Shown piece by piece: positions 23,915-33,292 of a stretch of DNA of 64,000 nucleotides. Positions within the stretch are counted from its first letter, which is position 1; each line of letters opens with the position of its first letter. This stretch comes from Corylus avellana (Eukaryota > Streptophyta > Magnoliopsida > Fagales > Betulaceae): contig NC_081543.1 in assembly GCF_901000735.1 (NCBI RefSeq), positions 28,167,515 through 28,231,514 on the forward strand. The letters are read 5' to 3'. The notes beneath the pieces are model-generated. The model was not told the origin of the DNA. It made no database searches and saw only the letters and a list, made by a program, of their open reading frames with translations. The position numbers and the translations under genes were made by a program.

Positions 23915-25425
23915 TGTTATGAGAATTTTACGTTGAAGAATTTTGTCCTATGAGGGTAGAAATCTGATAGAGGACTAAAGAGAAGAGAAGAGAAAAAAAC
24001 AGATAACGTATAAAATGATTGGAATGAATAATCACGTACTGTCTTTCTCTATTTATGGTAGTTTAATACAACACTTCATCAAGAGTTGTATTTGTTCTCT
24101 TATACCTCTATGGAAGTTATCACCTTCTATGGAGATGATTAGGTGTAGGGATGACCATACTAATTATGGAGTGATCACCCCTACATCTATATCTCCCACT
24201 TGATCACACTATAAAATTTGGTGATGAACTCTTGTAGTGTATGATTACTATGACAGTAATATTTTAACCCATACCTACTGTCATCTATAAAACTACAGAA
24301 CAGTGTTAGATTACTTCATGATTCCACGTGCGTATGTTTTGACATTTTAATCTAATCACATCTTTTACCATATATTGTTAAACCAACAGCATATTAGAAA
24401 TGACTTCATTTCGTTATCTTTCAAACGAATGGCATCAATTTTTCATAGTTGGGGGTATAGTCCATACTCATTCCATAATTGATGACTTCAGCCATACACA
24501 AAATCATGTGTTGACCTACACTAAACTTTTGATCAAATATTTTATAAAAACAACACTATTGTTTAAGGTTTTTCCTTGATTCACCTTGTTAGTGTCTTTT
24601 CCAGAGTATAGATATTACTTAATTTAACATAATGCCTTATAATGGACTTTGCATTTATGTCAAATATAATATATTTACCTCTTAGTTGTTATCTGCCTAT
24701 AACTGACCAATTATTTCTCATTAGGCAGAAAAGCATTGAATCATTCTGCCAGGCGTCCCCAGGTCCTTCTGTTGCAGGCATCAACCCATTTAGCACCTAT
24801 CTTGATATATCTTACCCCATTGTTGCTACATGCCCTTTGAATTTATCCAAAGGCAATCCCTTGGTCATAGGATTGGCTACCATCTCTGTTAAAGAAATAA
24901 ATTTAACATTTATTTCATCTTTCTCCATTATATCCTAAATGTAATGATAACTTCTATCAATGTGTTTGCCTTTGAAGCTTTGTGCTCCACTTTTTATTCA
25001 AGAGATTGCAGACTTATTGCCACAAAACACATTGACTGGTCTGTTAGGTATACCTAAATTTAAACTTTCAATGAAACGTCCAATCCAGACCGTATTACTT
25101 ACCGCTATGCTACATGATATATACTCAGCCTCCATAGTGGATTTTGCAACACAATTATGTTTTTTGTTAGACCAAGAAACAGCTGTTCCACCAAATAGAA
25201 ACACATATCCACTTGTGAATTTTCTTTCATCTGCACCACTTGCAAAATCTACATCGGTATATCCTACAATTTTTAGATCACTTAAACCAAAACATAACTT
25301 GATATTTTTGGTACCTTGCAAATATCTAAATATTCGCTTTACAGCTTGCCAATGTTCCTTCCTTGGATTGGACTGATATCTACTCACCAATCCTACTACA
25401 TGATACATATCAGGTCTCGTACTTG
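23915..25425 (-). mobile_element. second Copia element, 5'-truncated, with 3' LTR
   Basis: A probable 3' LTR spans about 23915-24185 (TGTTATGAG ... CACCCCTACA). Next to it is TATCTCCCACTTGATCAC, the complement of a polypurine tract with AAGTGGGAGA. The minus strand at 25425-24998 encodes the end of RT and RNase H (TRPDMYHVVGLVSRYQSN, TSGYVFLFGGTAVSW, KSTMEAEYISCSIA), and decayed frames continue to about 24640. Everything upstream of TRPD is missing, and unrelated sequence joins near 25425. The first Copia inserted almost exactly at this LTR's outer edge. Confidence 0.8.
24998..25425 (-). pseudogene. Copia RT/RNase H C-terminal fragment
   Basis: About 140 residues, from the RT 3' end (RPDMYHVV, RYQSNPRKEHW, RYLQGTKN) through the RNase H acidic residues (YTDVDFASG, STMEAEYISC) to CGNKSAIS. 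The N-terminal residues read before RPD do not fit Copia and mark a junction. Stops follow, so it is a broken remnant. Confidence 0.88.
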
Positions 25426-25590
25426 TCGGCCTTATTGACTTATAAGATTTATTACACATTAAATCCAGATTCTCTAGATTTGTTCCTTTAACATTCCCTC
25501 TCAAGCTAAAACGGCTTGAAGTATGCAATGCATTTTAGCTTGAAGTATAAAATATAAATATAGACTTATATAAATAAAAACATGAACAAG

Positions 25591-26167
25591 AAACTTCACT
25601 AAGACCCCCTGAACTTCCGGCCGATTTTGCAGACCCCCCTGAACTTCAAAAACTCTTATTTTGAACCCTTAAACTTTCATTCTCTCTCACTTTGGACCCC
25701 TCCGTCAGTTTTCAACGTTAGATTTAACGGTTTGACTTTTTTATACCCATTATACCCCTCGTTAAAACTACACCGTTTTGGATCCCTAAAAATTACAACA
25801 CTCACCCAACCCAAAACGATGTCGTTTTGGGCATTAATTTTTTTTTTAAAAAAAAAAAAAGTGGAGTAATATAGGGGTGGCTCTAGCCACCCCTTGGCCA
25901 AAATGGGGTGGTCCAGCTTTTTTTTTAAAAAAAAATTAATGCCCAAAACGGTGTCGTTTTGGCTGGGGTGGGTGCTGTAGTTTTGGGCATTTTCGGAATT
26001 TCAAGTGGGTTGGGTAGCGGTATAATGGGCATTTAACGTTGAAAACTAACAGAAGGGTCTAAAGTGAGAGAAAATGAAAGTTTAGGGGTCCAAAATGAGA
26101 GATTTGGAAGTTCAGGGGGGTCTGCAAAATCGGCCGGAAGTTCAGAAGGGCTTAGTGAAGTTTCCCC
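25591..26167. mobile_element. long-TIR (MULE-like) non-autonomous element
   Basis: The first ~170 bases are the inverted complement of the last ~170: AAACTTCACTAAG, then CCCCTGAACTTCCGGCC, GATTTTGCAGACCCC and so on, mirrored at the right end. The core holds ACGATGTCGTTTTGG and a GGGGTGGC/GCCACCCC palindrome. It is flanked by a 20-base direct repeat TAAATAAAAACATGAACAAG (25571-25590 and 26168-26187), longer than the 9-10 bases expected for MULEs. No coding capacity. Confidence 0.82.
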
Positions 26168-26214
26168 TAAATAAAAACATGAACAAGAAAATGAAATCTA
26201 GAGAATCTAAATTT

Positions 26215-27855
26215 ATTGTGTAGTAAATCTCAGAACAGTTGCTTGGATGAAATGGAGTAAGCTAGGTTTGGTAAAACAAAAGGGTGGGTTGGGCTATAGA
26301 GATTTGGAGCTCTTCAATACGGCTTTATTGGCAAAGCAAGGGTGGCAGATTTTGCACCATCCTGAGAGTCTAGCAGCCCAAGTTCTGAAACAGAAATATT
26401 TTTTTAAGGAGTCTTTTCTCAACTCCAAACTAGGGGGTAAACCACCCTATGTGTGGAGGAGTATCTGGAGTACAAAAAAGCTAGTGCAAGCTGGTATGCT
26501 TTGGAGTGTTGGGGATGGAAACACGATACGCATATGGGGTGACAAATGGATTGACTCTACCAGCTCGGGCTTAATCCAAACCCCTGTGCGAATTTTGGAT
26601 GAAAATACCACAGTGAGAGCACTTATAGATGAATCAACACAGTGGTGGAACTTTGAGTTGATAAGGGAGATATTCTCAGAGGATGATGCTAAGCGCATAT
26701 GCAGTATGGTTGTCAGCCCCCAACGTCAAAAGGACCAACTTGTTTGGGCGGGTACGAAGAAGGGTATTTTTACGATACGTAGTGTGTATCATCTCGCACA
26801 GGAGTTTATAATGGCAGAGCAAGGGGATGTTCCATGAAGGAATGATAAAGAGAATGTGGCAGGCAATATGGAAGGTGAAGTGCCCACGTGTGGTGCAACT
26901 GTTTATCTGGAAGGCCTGTAACAATATATTGCCCACCAAAGAGAATCTGTTAAAATGAGGAATCACCCATGATGCTTTGTGCCCTATTTGCCAACTGGAG
27001 AACGAATTAGTGGGTCATAGCCTTTGGAGCTGCCCGGCTGCCAAAGACATCTAGCTGGAGTGCACTCCGAAGCTACAAAAGTGCTTTAGTGTTGTTGATG
27101 AGTTCTCGAATATTTTTCAAATGCTTCTGGAGAGATTTTCCAAAGCTGAATTAGGTTGATAATGTGTGCAGCTCGACAGATTTGGTTCCGACGCAACAGT
27201 GTAGTATTCAAGGGCGATTTCCTTTCCCCTAGAGATATAATCAGTGCAGCGTGCTCCCAAATGGAACTACACGATCAAGCAGCTCAACAAAAGAAGAGTA
27301 TAACACCCACTACTGAGATCTACTGTAACAGGAGTGCAGAGCGGTGGAAGGTGCCATGCCTTGGTTTTGTTAAATTAAACTGGGACACTGCTTTGGATAT
27401 CGGTGCCGAAAGAATGGGAGTTGGCATAATAGCACGGGACCATGAGGGGTGGGTTCTAGCTATGCAATGCTAAACCAGAAAATTCATTACTGATCCCATC
27501 ACAGTAGAAACGGTAGCTACATGGCATGCGGTGGTCCTGGGATCCAAACTGGGATTGTCTCATTTGGAGCTCGAGGATGATGCAAAAGAGGTGGTGGAGG
27601 CTATAAAGCAATCGGGCAGCTGTTGGGGGAGGAACAGACAAGTGTTGAATGATGTGAAGATGATGCTCAACAATTTCCACGCATGGCAAGTGACTCATGT
27701 TAGAAGGGGGGCCAATGTGGCAGCCCACACCTTAGCCAAATTGGCACTGTGAGTAGGGGTAGAATAGATATGGCATGCGAACTTCCGTTATGTATGCAGG
27801 ACATTGTCCTTGAGGAAGCATTTATCATGAATTAATAAAGATTATAATTTCTTAT
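26215..27855 (+). mobile_element. L1-type LINE fragment, 5'-truncated
   Basis: Same family as the LINEs at 5.7 and 48.4 kb, here on the + strand. It begins abruptly inside the post-RT region and ends after the RNase H domain near AATTAATAAAGATTATAATTTC. No long poly(A) tail or clear target duplication was found, so the borders are approximate. Confidence 0.82.
26247..27752 (+). pseudogene. LINE ORF2 C-terminal fragment (zf-RVT, RNase H)
   Basis: 26247-26837 encodes KWSKLGLVKQKGGLGYRDL, LLAKQGWQIL and RIWGDKWIDS, the region after the RT. 26838-27150 carries the zinc-finger region (KCPRVVQLFIWKACNNILPT, LCPICQLE-like) in broken frames. 27156-27473 and 27531-27752 hold the RNase H part (KLNWDTALD, RMGVGIIARDHEGWV, LELEDDAKEVVEA, HVRRGANVAAHTLAKLAL). 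Multiple stops and frameshifts show it is older than the 5.7-kb copy. Confidence 0.87.
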
Positions 27856-27879
27856 CAAAAATGAATTACTAGCAATTTA

Positions 27880-28540
27880 GACAACAATTATGAAAGAGTC
27901 CACAAAAAAATTATTTGCCTAAACAAATTTTCAATTGTCCAGCGCTAGCCACCTACTTGAACAAGTGGGTTTCGTACTATCAGAATATATTCTTAAATAT
28001 GATTTTATATTGTTAGAAAGAAAACATAATCAAATGGAAATATTAAAGAATAGCGGAATAAAATAAAAAAATAAAAAAGCAAAAACAAAAAACAAAATAA
28101 TGCCTTAAGGCTACATTATGATCTTATTCACCTGATTGAATTTACAATACAAATTGTCTCTATTTATACAAATGTGGAGAGAATATAAAAAAGTATGGGA
28201 GATCAAATCAAATCAAATCAAATTTAATGTATTAAAATTTGATTTGATTTGATTTAATTACAATGAATGCTGAAATCAAATCCCATAATATAAAATCATA
28301 TCTAGGAATATATTCTAACACATATAAACTCTTTTATCATTGCTATCTAAATTGCTAGCAATGCGAATAATAAATTGCTGGAGATATTCCTAATCTAGCT
28401 AGACCTAAGGGATTGGTCATTGTTTGTATATAAATGTTAAAAAGTAAAGCTACATACTATACAAATATCCAACAAATATTGTACAAAAGTAATAGAACTG
28501 ATGTGGCGAGGTTTAATAGCCATTGATTTTTTTTTTTTAA
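27880..28540. repeat. dispersed repeat, paralogue of 16606-16965
   Basis: Shares CAATTATGAAAGAG, ACAAGTGGGTTTC, ATTGCTAGCAATG, CTAATCTAGCTAGACC and GGGATTGGT in the same order as the 16.6-kb copy. It leads into a palindromic MITE at its right side and carries the extra LTR-like insert. Confidence 0.75.
27979..28320 (-). mobile_element. probable solo LTR inside a dispersed repeat
   Basis: On the minus strand it starts TGTTAGAATATATTCC, a common Copia LTR start, and has inverted AGAATATATTC termini. It is absent from the paralogous repeat at 16.6-16.9 kb, where the flanks are continuous (GGGTTTCATATAAGCTC). It contains a run of (ATCAA)-type repeats at 28200-28260. No internal region is present, hence a solo LTR or a TRIM-like piece; the target duplication is unclear. 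Confidence 0.55.
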
Positions 28541-28615
28541 CAAGGGCTACTAGATCTTGTCACATCAGCTTTGTACAATATTTATAAAATTTTTGTGTGA
28601 CATATAAAATTACTC
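28443..28615. mobile_element. palindromic MITE
   Basis: The left arm has AAGCTACATACTATACAAAT, then AATATTGTACAAAAG and TGATGTGGC. The right arm mirrors it with GTCACATCAGC, TTTGTACAATATTTATAAAA and TTTTGTGTGACATA. Short, AT-rich and non-coding. Half-copies occur near 16860 and 59050. The superfamily is not assigned. Confidence 0.75.
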
Positions 28616-29020
28616 AAATGCTAAATGTGCTTAATCATTATAGCTCTGTTTGTTAGTAATTTATAGAAGGTGCTTTTTATTTTTTGTTTGAAAAAATATG
28701 ATGATTTGCTCAATCTTTTTATTGACCCTTTTAGAAAGAATGAAAAAGGCCTAAATAGCATATGGAATGAACCTAACCAAGTGACCTCTATGGGCATAAG
28801 AGAGAAATTTGCAAGTCCAAGAACTTTTACCATTAAGCTGACAAACTTCCAATATTGGATTCAATTTTAAGAGTCCAAGATCTCTATGCAAGGGTTGTCG
28901 CCTGTCTCAGTATTACAGTTGATTAACTACTCTCAATTATGATGCAACATCTCTTCTTCATTGTGCATCTTGGCATTTGATTTCACATTCACAAGTCAGA
29001 AAACTATAATATTTACCCAT
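28616..29020. other. short gene-free stretch
   Basis: No coding frame with recognisable domains and no terminal repeats; AT-rich spacer between two MITEs. Confidence 0.6.
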
Positions 29021-29182
29021 CACTACAAAATTCTGTCAAAATAGTGACATTCACAATATGTTACTATTCAAATGTCCATATTTTGTGAATAGAGACGTTT
29101 GAACAGTATAATGTCGCAAATTAGTGACGTTTTTCAAAAAAATCACTATTTCAAACGTCACTAATCGGTTCTTTTTGTAGTG
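29021..29182. mobile_element. 162-bp CACTA MITE
   Basis: Begins CACTACAAAATTCTG and ends TTCTTTTTGTAGTG, inverted CACTA termini. The interior repeats GTGACATT/AGTGACGTTT in both orientations. Minimal non-autonomous CACTA derivative; no exact 3-bp target duplication is visible. Confidence 0.85.
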
Positions 29183-29967
29183 TATTGGTGCTATTTTTGT
29201 TGTATGCTAGAATGCATGTCTAGTTTTTATCTGAAATTTCTATACGGAGATTTGGAGGATTATGTTACAGTAACATTGATTTTAAGGGGGAATCAAAATT
29301 TAAGATAATGGGGGACAAAACTAAAGAAAAGAATTTTTAGGATAAAAAAAAATAATAATAATAATAATTTTAGGGGACAAACTCATAAAAAAACACATAA
29401 AATTTAGAAAAAAATTTAAAATTTTTAGAGGTTTTTAAAAATTTCTCAAGGCCAGGGCAGAAAATTGATTCTAAACTAACCTTGTTAATTCTGAAAATTC
29501 TTTGATTCAGTGTTATTGTTGAACAAATGCCTGAAATATTACAATTTTTATTACAACTCTTTATAAACTCATGTAGGTGTTCATATTTTATTAGAATAAA
29601 TGTTATATAAATTGTCACGTGACAATTTCACAGTTTAACGGCCGCCAAGTGCATCTTCATAAACAATCACAAGCATTTATTTTATTGGGTTAATAACTAT
29701 TTTGGTACTTTGGTTTTAACTTTTTTTTTTTTTTTTTTTTTTTTCCTAAGTTTTAAAACCAGACAAATCTGGTACCTCACCTATGGGGAAAGACAAAATC
29801 AATACTTTCATTGGTTTCCGTCAGTCCCAATTAACGGAATTTCCACATGTCACTCCCATAATACGGCGCGCGTCCTAAAAAGTAAAACTAATTAAAAAAT
29901 AATAATAATAATAATAATAAAATAAACTTTAAAAAAAAAAAAAATAGTCATTCCACCATTTTTTTAA

Positions 29968-30760
29968 TTAAATGGTGACGTTGGGGCCTAGGAATTCGAG
30001 ATGGTTACGGATGCAAATGTAGGCAGTGTCCCAGAGATCAACGGTGAGGCCCGTGGAGTAGATGAGGTTGAAGGCTAGGGGTGTCAGCTTAGTCCGGTTT
30101 CCGAGTTTCTGGCCAAAACCGAGAACTGGAACTGGGGTACCCCGATTCTCGGTTTTGAAAAACTGGAACCAAAACGGGGACCCCTCCGGTTCCGGTTTTA
30201 CCCAGTTCGGTAACCGGTTTTTTAAGAAAATTGTTTTTTGGGCTTATGTTAGGTATTTGGCCTAAAATAAGCCCATTTTTTCATAAGTTGGCTCATGTTA
30301 AAAAAAATCTATTAGTCTTTTTGTCTAAATTAAATTAGCTTTGTTGTGATTGTTTCAAATAATTATTACAACAATAAATATAAACTACCAACAATAAATA
30401 CTTTATATATATTCAAACAATATATTTCATTGTGAGCCTAAGAAATTGTAAGAACCAAACTTTATACAAAGAAATGCATCAAATAAGTGACCCAATTGAC
30501 CAAATTTTCAGATGCTTAAGACCCCAACATCAGAAAATGAACAACTACTACAATCAACCCAATAAACCCGACATCATAATTCCATCAAATCTTGTTTAGA
30601 TGTTAATATTATACACTAAAGTAACAATATATATAAATATTACAACAATAAATATAAACTACCAACAATAAATATATATGTATATAAATATTCAAACAAT
30701 ATATTTCTTTGTTTTATATTTTTCCTACTCTCCAAATTGACTGTCTTAAAATTTCAACTT

Positions 30761-30796
<36 letters not shown>

Positions 30797-31142
30797 GGAA
30801 ACCCGGTTCCCGGTAAAAACCAGATACCAAAAACCGGGTACCGGAACCGGAGTACCCGATTTTTGGATTTTTCAAACCGAAACCGGAACCAGGTCCCCAG
30901 TTTCCCGGTTTCCGGATTCCGGTTCCGATTTCCTGGTAATTTTTGACACCCCTATCGAAGGCTAGCTTCTTGGACACGGCGAAGGCTGGAGCAGTCATGA
31001 TCTCCTCCACGACGAACTTGGCCAACACTGAGATGTCTCAGCCCGTAGCAGACTGCTGGAGCGCTTAGAGGAGAGCGCCGGTCTGGCGAAGTGCATCATT
31101 CGAACGGAGGTCCACTTGGATTTGGGCAAAGAGGATGTCCAT
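29968..31142 (-). pseudogene. TPLATE exon-1 fragment captured by a transposon
   Basis: Read on the minus strand from the ATG at 31142-31140, the DNA gives MDILFAQIQVDLRSNDALRQ, then TGALL, a stop, ALQQSATG, a stop, and DISVLAKFVVEEIM with SKKLAF following. This matches, from memory of the family, the N-terminus of TPLATE, the endocytic adaptor subunit of plant cells; both stops sit where Gln and Arg codons are expected. A hAT element (30076-30954) interrupts the codons after KKLAF. On its far side (30075-29968) the reading resumes as AFNLIYSTGLTVDLWDTA and then ICIRNHLEF, again TPLATE-like (family: DLIRSTRLTPDLWDT). Only about 95 residues of a protein over 1,100 residues long are present. It is a pseudogene fragment, not a working copy. 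Confidence 0.85.
30076..30954. mobile_element. non-autonomous hAT element within the TPLATE fragment
   Basis: Termini TAGGGGTGTCAG and TTTGACACCCCTA, flanked by an 8-bp duplication TTGAAGGC (30068-30075) and TCGAAGGC (30955-30962), one mismatch. Ends are rich in CCGGTT/AACCGG and GGGTACC motifs. The middle (30240-30780) is AT-rich with a (TA)n run at about 30766-30792 and no transposase. Confidence 0.88.
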
Positions 31143-31320
31143 CTTCTAAGTCCTAGCTCTAGATCCAAATATCTTCCTCTTTTTTGCTTTCGTGTTCGGT
31201 TTTGGTTAGGGGAACGGAGGTCCACTTGGATATGGGCGAAGAGAATTCCATCTTCTAAGTCCCGGCTCCAGATCCAAATATCTTCCTCTTTTTTGCTTTT
31301 GTGTTTGGTTTTGGTTAGGG
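31103..31320 (-). repeat. tandem duplication of the captured TPLATE 5' region
   Basis: 31103-31212 and 31213-31320 are close copies, each running from GGAGGTCCACTTGGAT through the start-codon region to TTTGGTTTTGGTTAGGGG. They contain the first codons and the upstream leader of the captured gene. The second copy has a small deletion right after the ATG that destroys the frame. The duplication is inside the transposon. Confidence 0.88.
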
Positions 31321-31374
31321 GTTGTGATTGGAAATGGAAATGTTTTACATGTTAGGAATTCAGGATTTTATTTT

Positions 31375-31947
31375 GGGTTAAACACCGAATACCCCCCTGG
31401 GGTCTCGTTTCTTTATTTTTTTCTCGTAGGGTTTGTTTTTTAATCACAGGAGGTCCCTGTGGTTTTGATAAAAGACCAAATTAGTCATTCCGTCAGTTGA
31501 CCGTTAGTTGACTTAACGAAAGTCCATGTGGACCAATTAAATGCTGACACATGGCACCTACTTAATTTTTTTTTTTTAAAATTAAATTTTTCTTTTTTAA
31601 AAAAGGAAAAAAAAATTGGGGGTGTCTCATTTGGCCGGATGGGGGTGGTTTCGGCCACCCCCGAGCCACCTCCTTGGAGCCAAGGGGGTGGCCGAAACCA
31701 CCCTAGGCTCCATGGGGGTGGCCGAGCCACCCAAACCACCCCCAACTTTTTTTCCTTTTTTAAAAAAAAAAAAATTAAGTAGGTGCCACGTGCTAACATT
31801 TGATTGGTTCACGTGGACTTCCGTTAAGTCAACTAAAGACTAATTTGGTCTATTGTCAAAACTACAGAGACCTCCTGTAATAAAAATCAAACCCTAAGAG
31901 GGAAAAAATAAAGAAACAAAACATCGAGGGTATTTAGTGTTTAACCC
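31375..31947. mobile_element. MULE MITE nested in the Pack-MULE
   Basis: Termini GGGTTAAACACCGAATAC and GTATTTAGTGTTTAACCC, flanked by the 9-bp duplication TTTTATTTT (31366-31374 and 31948-31956), the MULE signature. Inverted arms of about 200 bases surround a GC-rich core with several GGGTGG/CCACCC blocks. Related in arms and core to the element at 47.1-48.1 kb. Confidence 0.92.
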
Positions 31948-32215
31948 TTTTATTTTCGTTTCAATTATTTGGTTTTCAGAGGGAAATGGAGAAGATGGGA
32001 GTTTTTTTTTTTTTTTTAGGTTTATTTTTTTAAAATTATTTTTAATTTTTTTAGGACATGTGACGTTTTATGGGAGTGACATGTGGAAATTCCGTTAATT
32101 GGAACTGACGGGTATTGATTTTGTCTTTTCATATAGGTTAGGAACCAGATTTGTCTGATTTTAAAACCGAGAAAAAAAAAATAAAAAGGTTAAAATCAAG
32201 GTACTAAAAAAAAGT

Positions 32216-32389
32216 TAATAGCTTTATTTTTTTTAAAAAAAAAAAACGTTTTCCTATTGTGGGCAAACGTTTCGAACAAGCTACAGTCACTTAACCCCAG
32301 GTCCCCAGCCGTTATATCCGAGTGGGTCCCTTCTTAACTTCTGACGTAAGCTTCTGAGAGCGTTTAAAAGTGCCTCCAAATCAGAGCAC
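32216..32389 (+). promoter_or_regulatory. proximal promoter region of the MYB3R gene
   Basis: Short non-transposon stretch between the Pack-MULE and the transcribed leader. It holds a CCGTT at 32309-32313 (complement of AACGG, the core of the mitosis-specific activator element bound by MYB3R proteins); another AACGG lies just downstream at 32408-32412. A weak TATA-like TTTAAAAG is near 32366. Regulatory use is inferred; a 5-base core occurs often by chance. Confidence 0.35.
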
Positions 32390-33292
32390 CAACCGAAACA
32401 CAAACAGAACGGCAACAACCACCTCTCTCAGCTCACTCGCACCCTCACTCACCGCCACTTCAAGCTCTTGCTCCACTCAAAACGACGTCGCCTCTTCATA
32501 AAACTCACATTTTGTTCGTTTCTTTTTATCAGTTTGGTTATTATATTTTGGTTTCGCTGGCTTTGGCGGTTACAGTTTCAGAGTCTCAACGAAGAGAAAC
32601 CGAAATCGCTCTGACGAGTCTCGAACCCTAGAAGCTTCCTCTCTGAGGTTTGTTTGCTTTTTGTTCATGATCGCAATATGCTGTTGAATGCTTTGTGCTT
32701 TTTGATAATTGGACTTGTTTGTAGATTTCTTTTCTTTTACAGTTTGCTTTGTTTGGTTTCCAAGAAAATGTGATGGATTTAAGCTTTCATTTTTTATATT
32801 TTTCCGTTATGTTGGAATTTAGGAGATCAAATCCATCTGGTTTAGTTAAAATCCAATTAAACATGAAGTCAGTAGCTTTAATTTCTTTTTTATTTTCGCT
32901 TGCTGGGTTTTCTTTTGTTTATAGATTTCCTCTGTTTTTTGGTTTGCTCTGTTTGTTTCCAAGAAATTGTAGGACAATCAGATGGATTTAAGCTTTGTTT
33001 TTTGGTTTTCCGTTATTTGAGACTGGAGGAAATGAATCCTCATACTTTTAGTTAGTTGAAAGAGAAGCATACATGTGTTAGTAGGTTTGATTTTCTTTCG
33101 GGTATGGTGTTTTTGCTTTCCCAGGAACCAAACAGAATGCTGAAGAATTCTTGTCTGAATTTGTTTTGCTATGGTTTGCTGGATAATTTATTTTCGTATT
33201 CCTTATCTGGGGCTGAATTTTTGTTTGATCAATGTTCAACATTCTGCTTAACTGTGCGAGTGCGGTCTGGTAAATGATTCAGGAGGGAGATC
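32390..33292 (+). other. MYB3R 5' UTR with a leader intron
   Basis: A CT- and CA-rich leader (about 32390-32647) ends at CTCTGAG followed by GTTTGTTT, a plausible donor. The matching acceptor is TTCAG at 33278-33282, leaving GAGGGAGATC directly before the ATG at 33293. The implied leader intron is 32648-33282. The transcription start is only estimated. Confidence 0.6.

Larger units (their letters stand above)
29692..32215. mobile_element. Pack-MULE-like element carrying a TPLATE fragment
   Basis: About 200 bases at each end are mutual inverted complements: a TTAATAACTA/TAGTTATT-like terminus, GGTACTTTGGTTTTAAC, AACCAGACAAATCTGGT, GACAAAATCAATAC and AATTAACGGAATTTCCACAT, mirrored at 32080-32215. 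The flanking duplication is imperfect and A/T-rich, so the edges may be off by a few bases. The GC-richer interior encodes a piece of TPLATE on the minus strand and is itself invaded by a hAT element and a MULE MITE. It lies about 1 kb upstream of the MYB3R gene. Confidence 0.8.

Noticed and set aside
24642..25376. + strand frames of 98 and 138 residues
   Set aside because: Antisense of the minus-strand Copia RNase H fragment.
31528..31843. Pro/Gly/Trp-rich frames on both strands
   Set aside because: Translations of the palindromic GGGTGG/CCACCC core of a MULE MITE; no gene.
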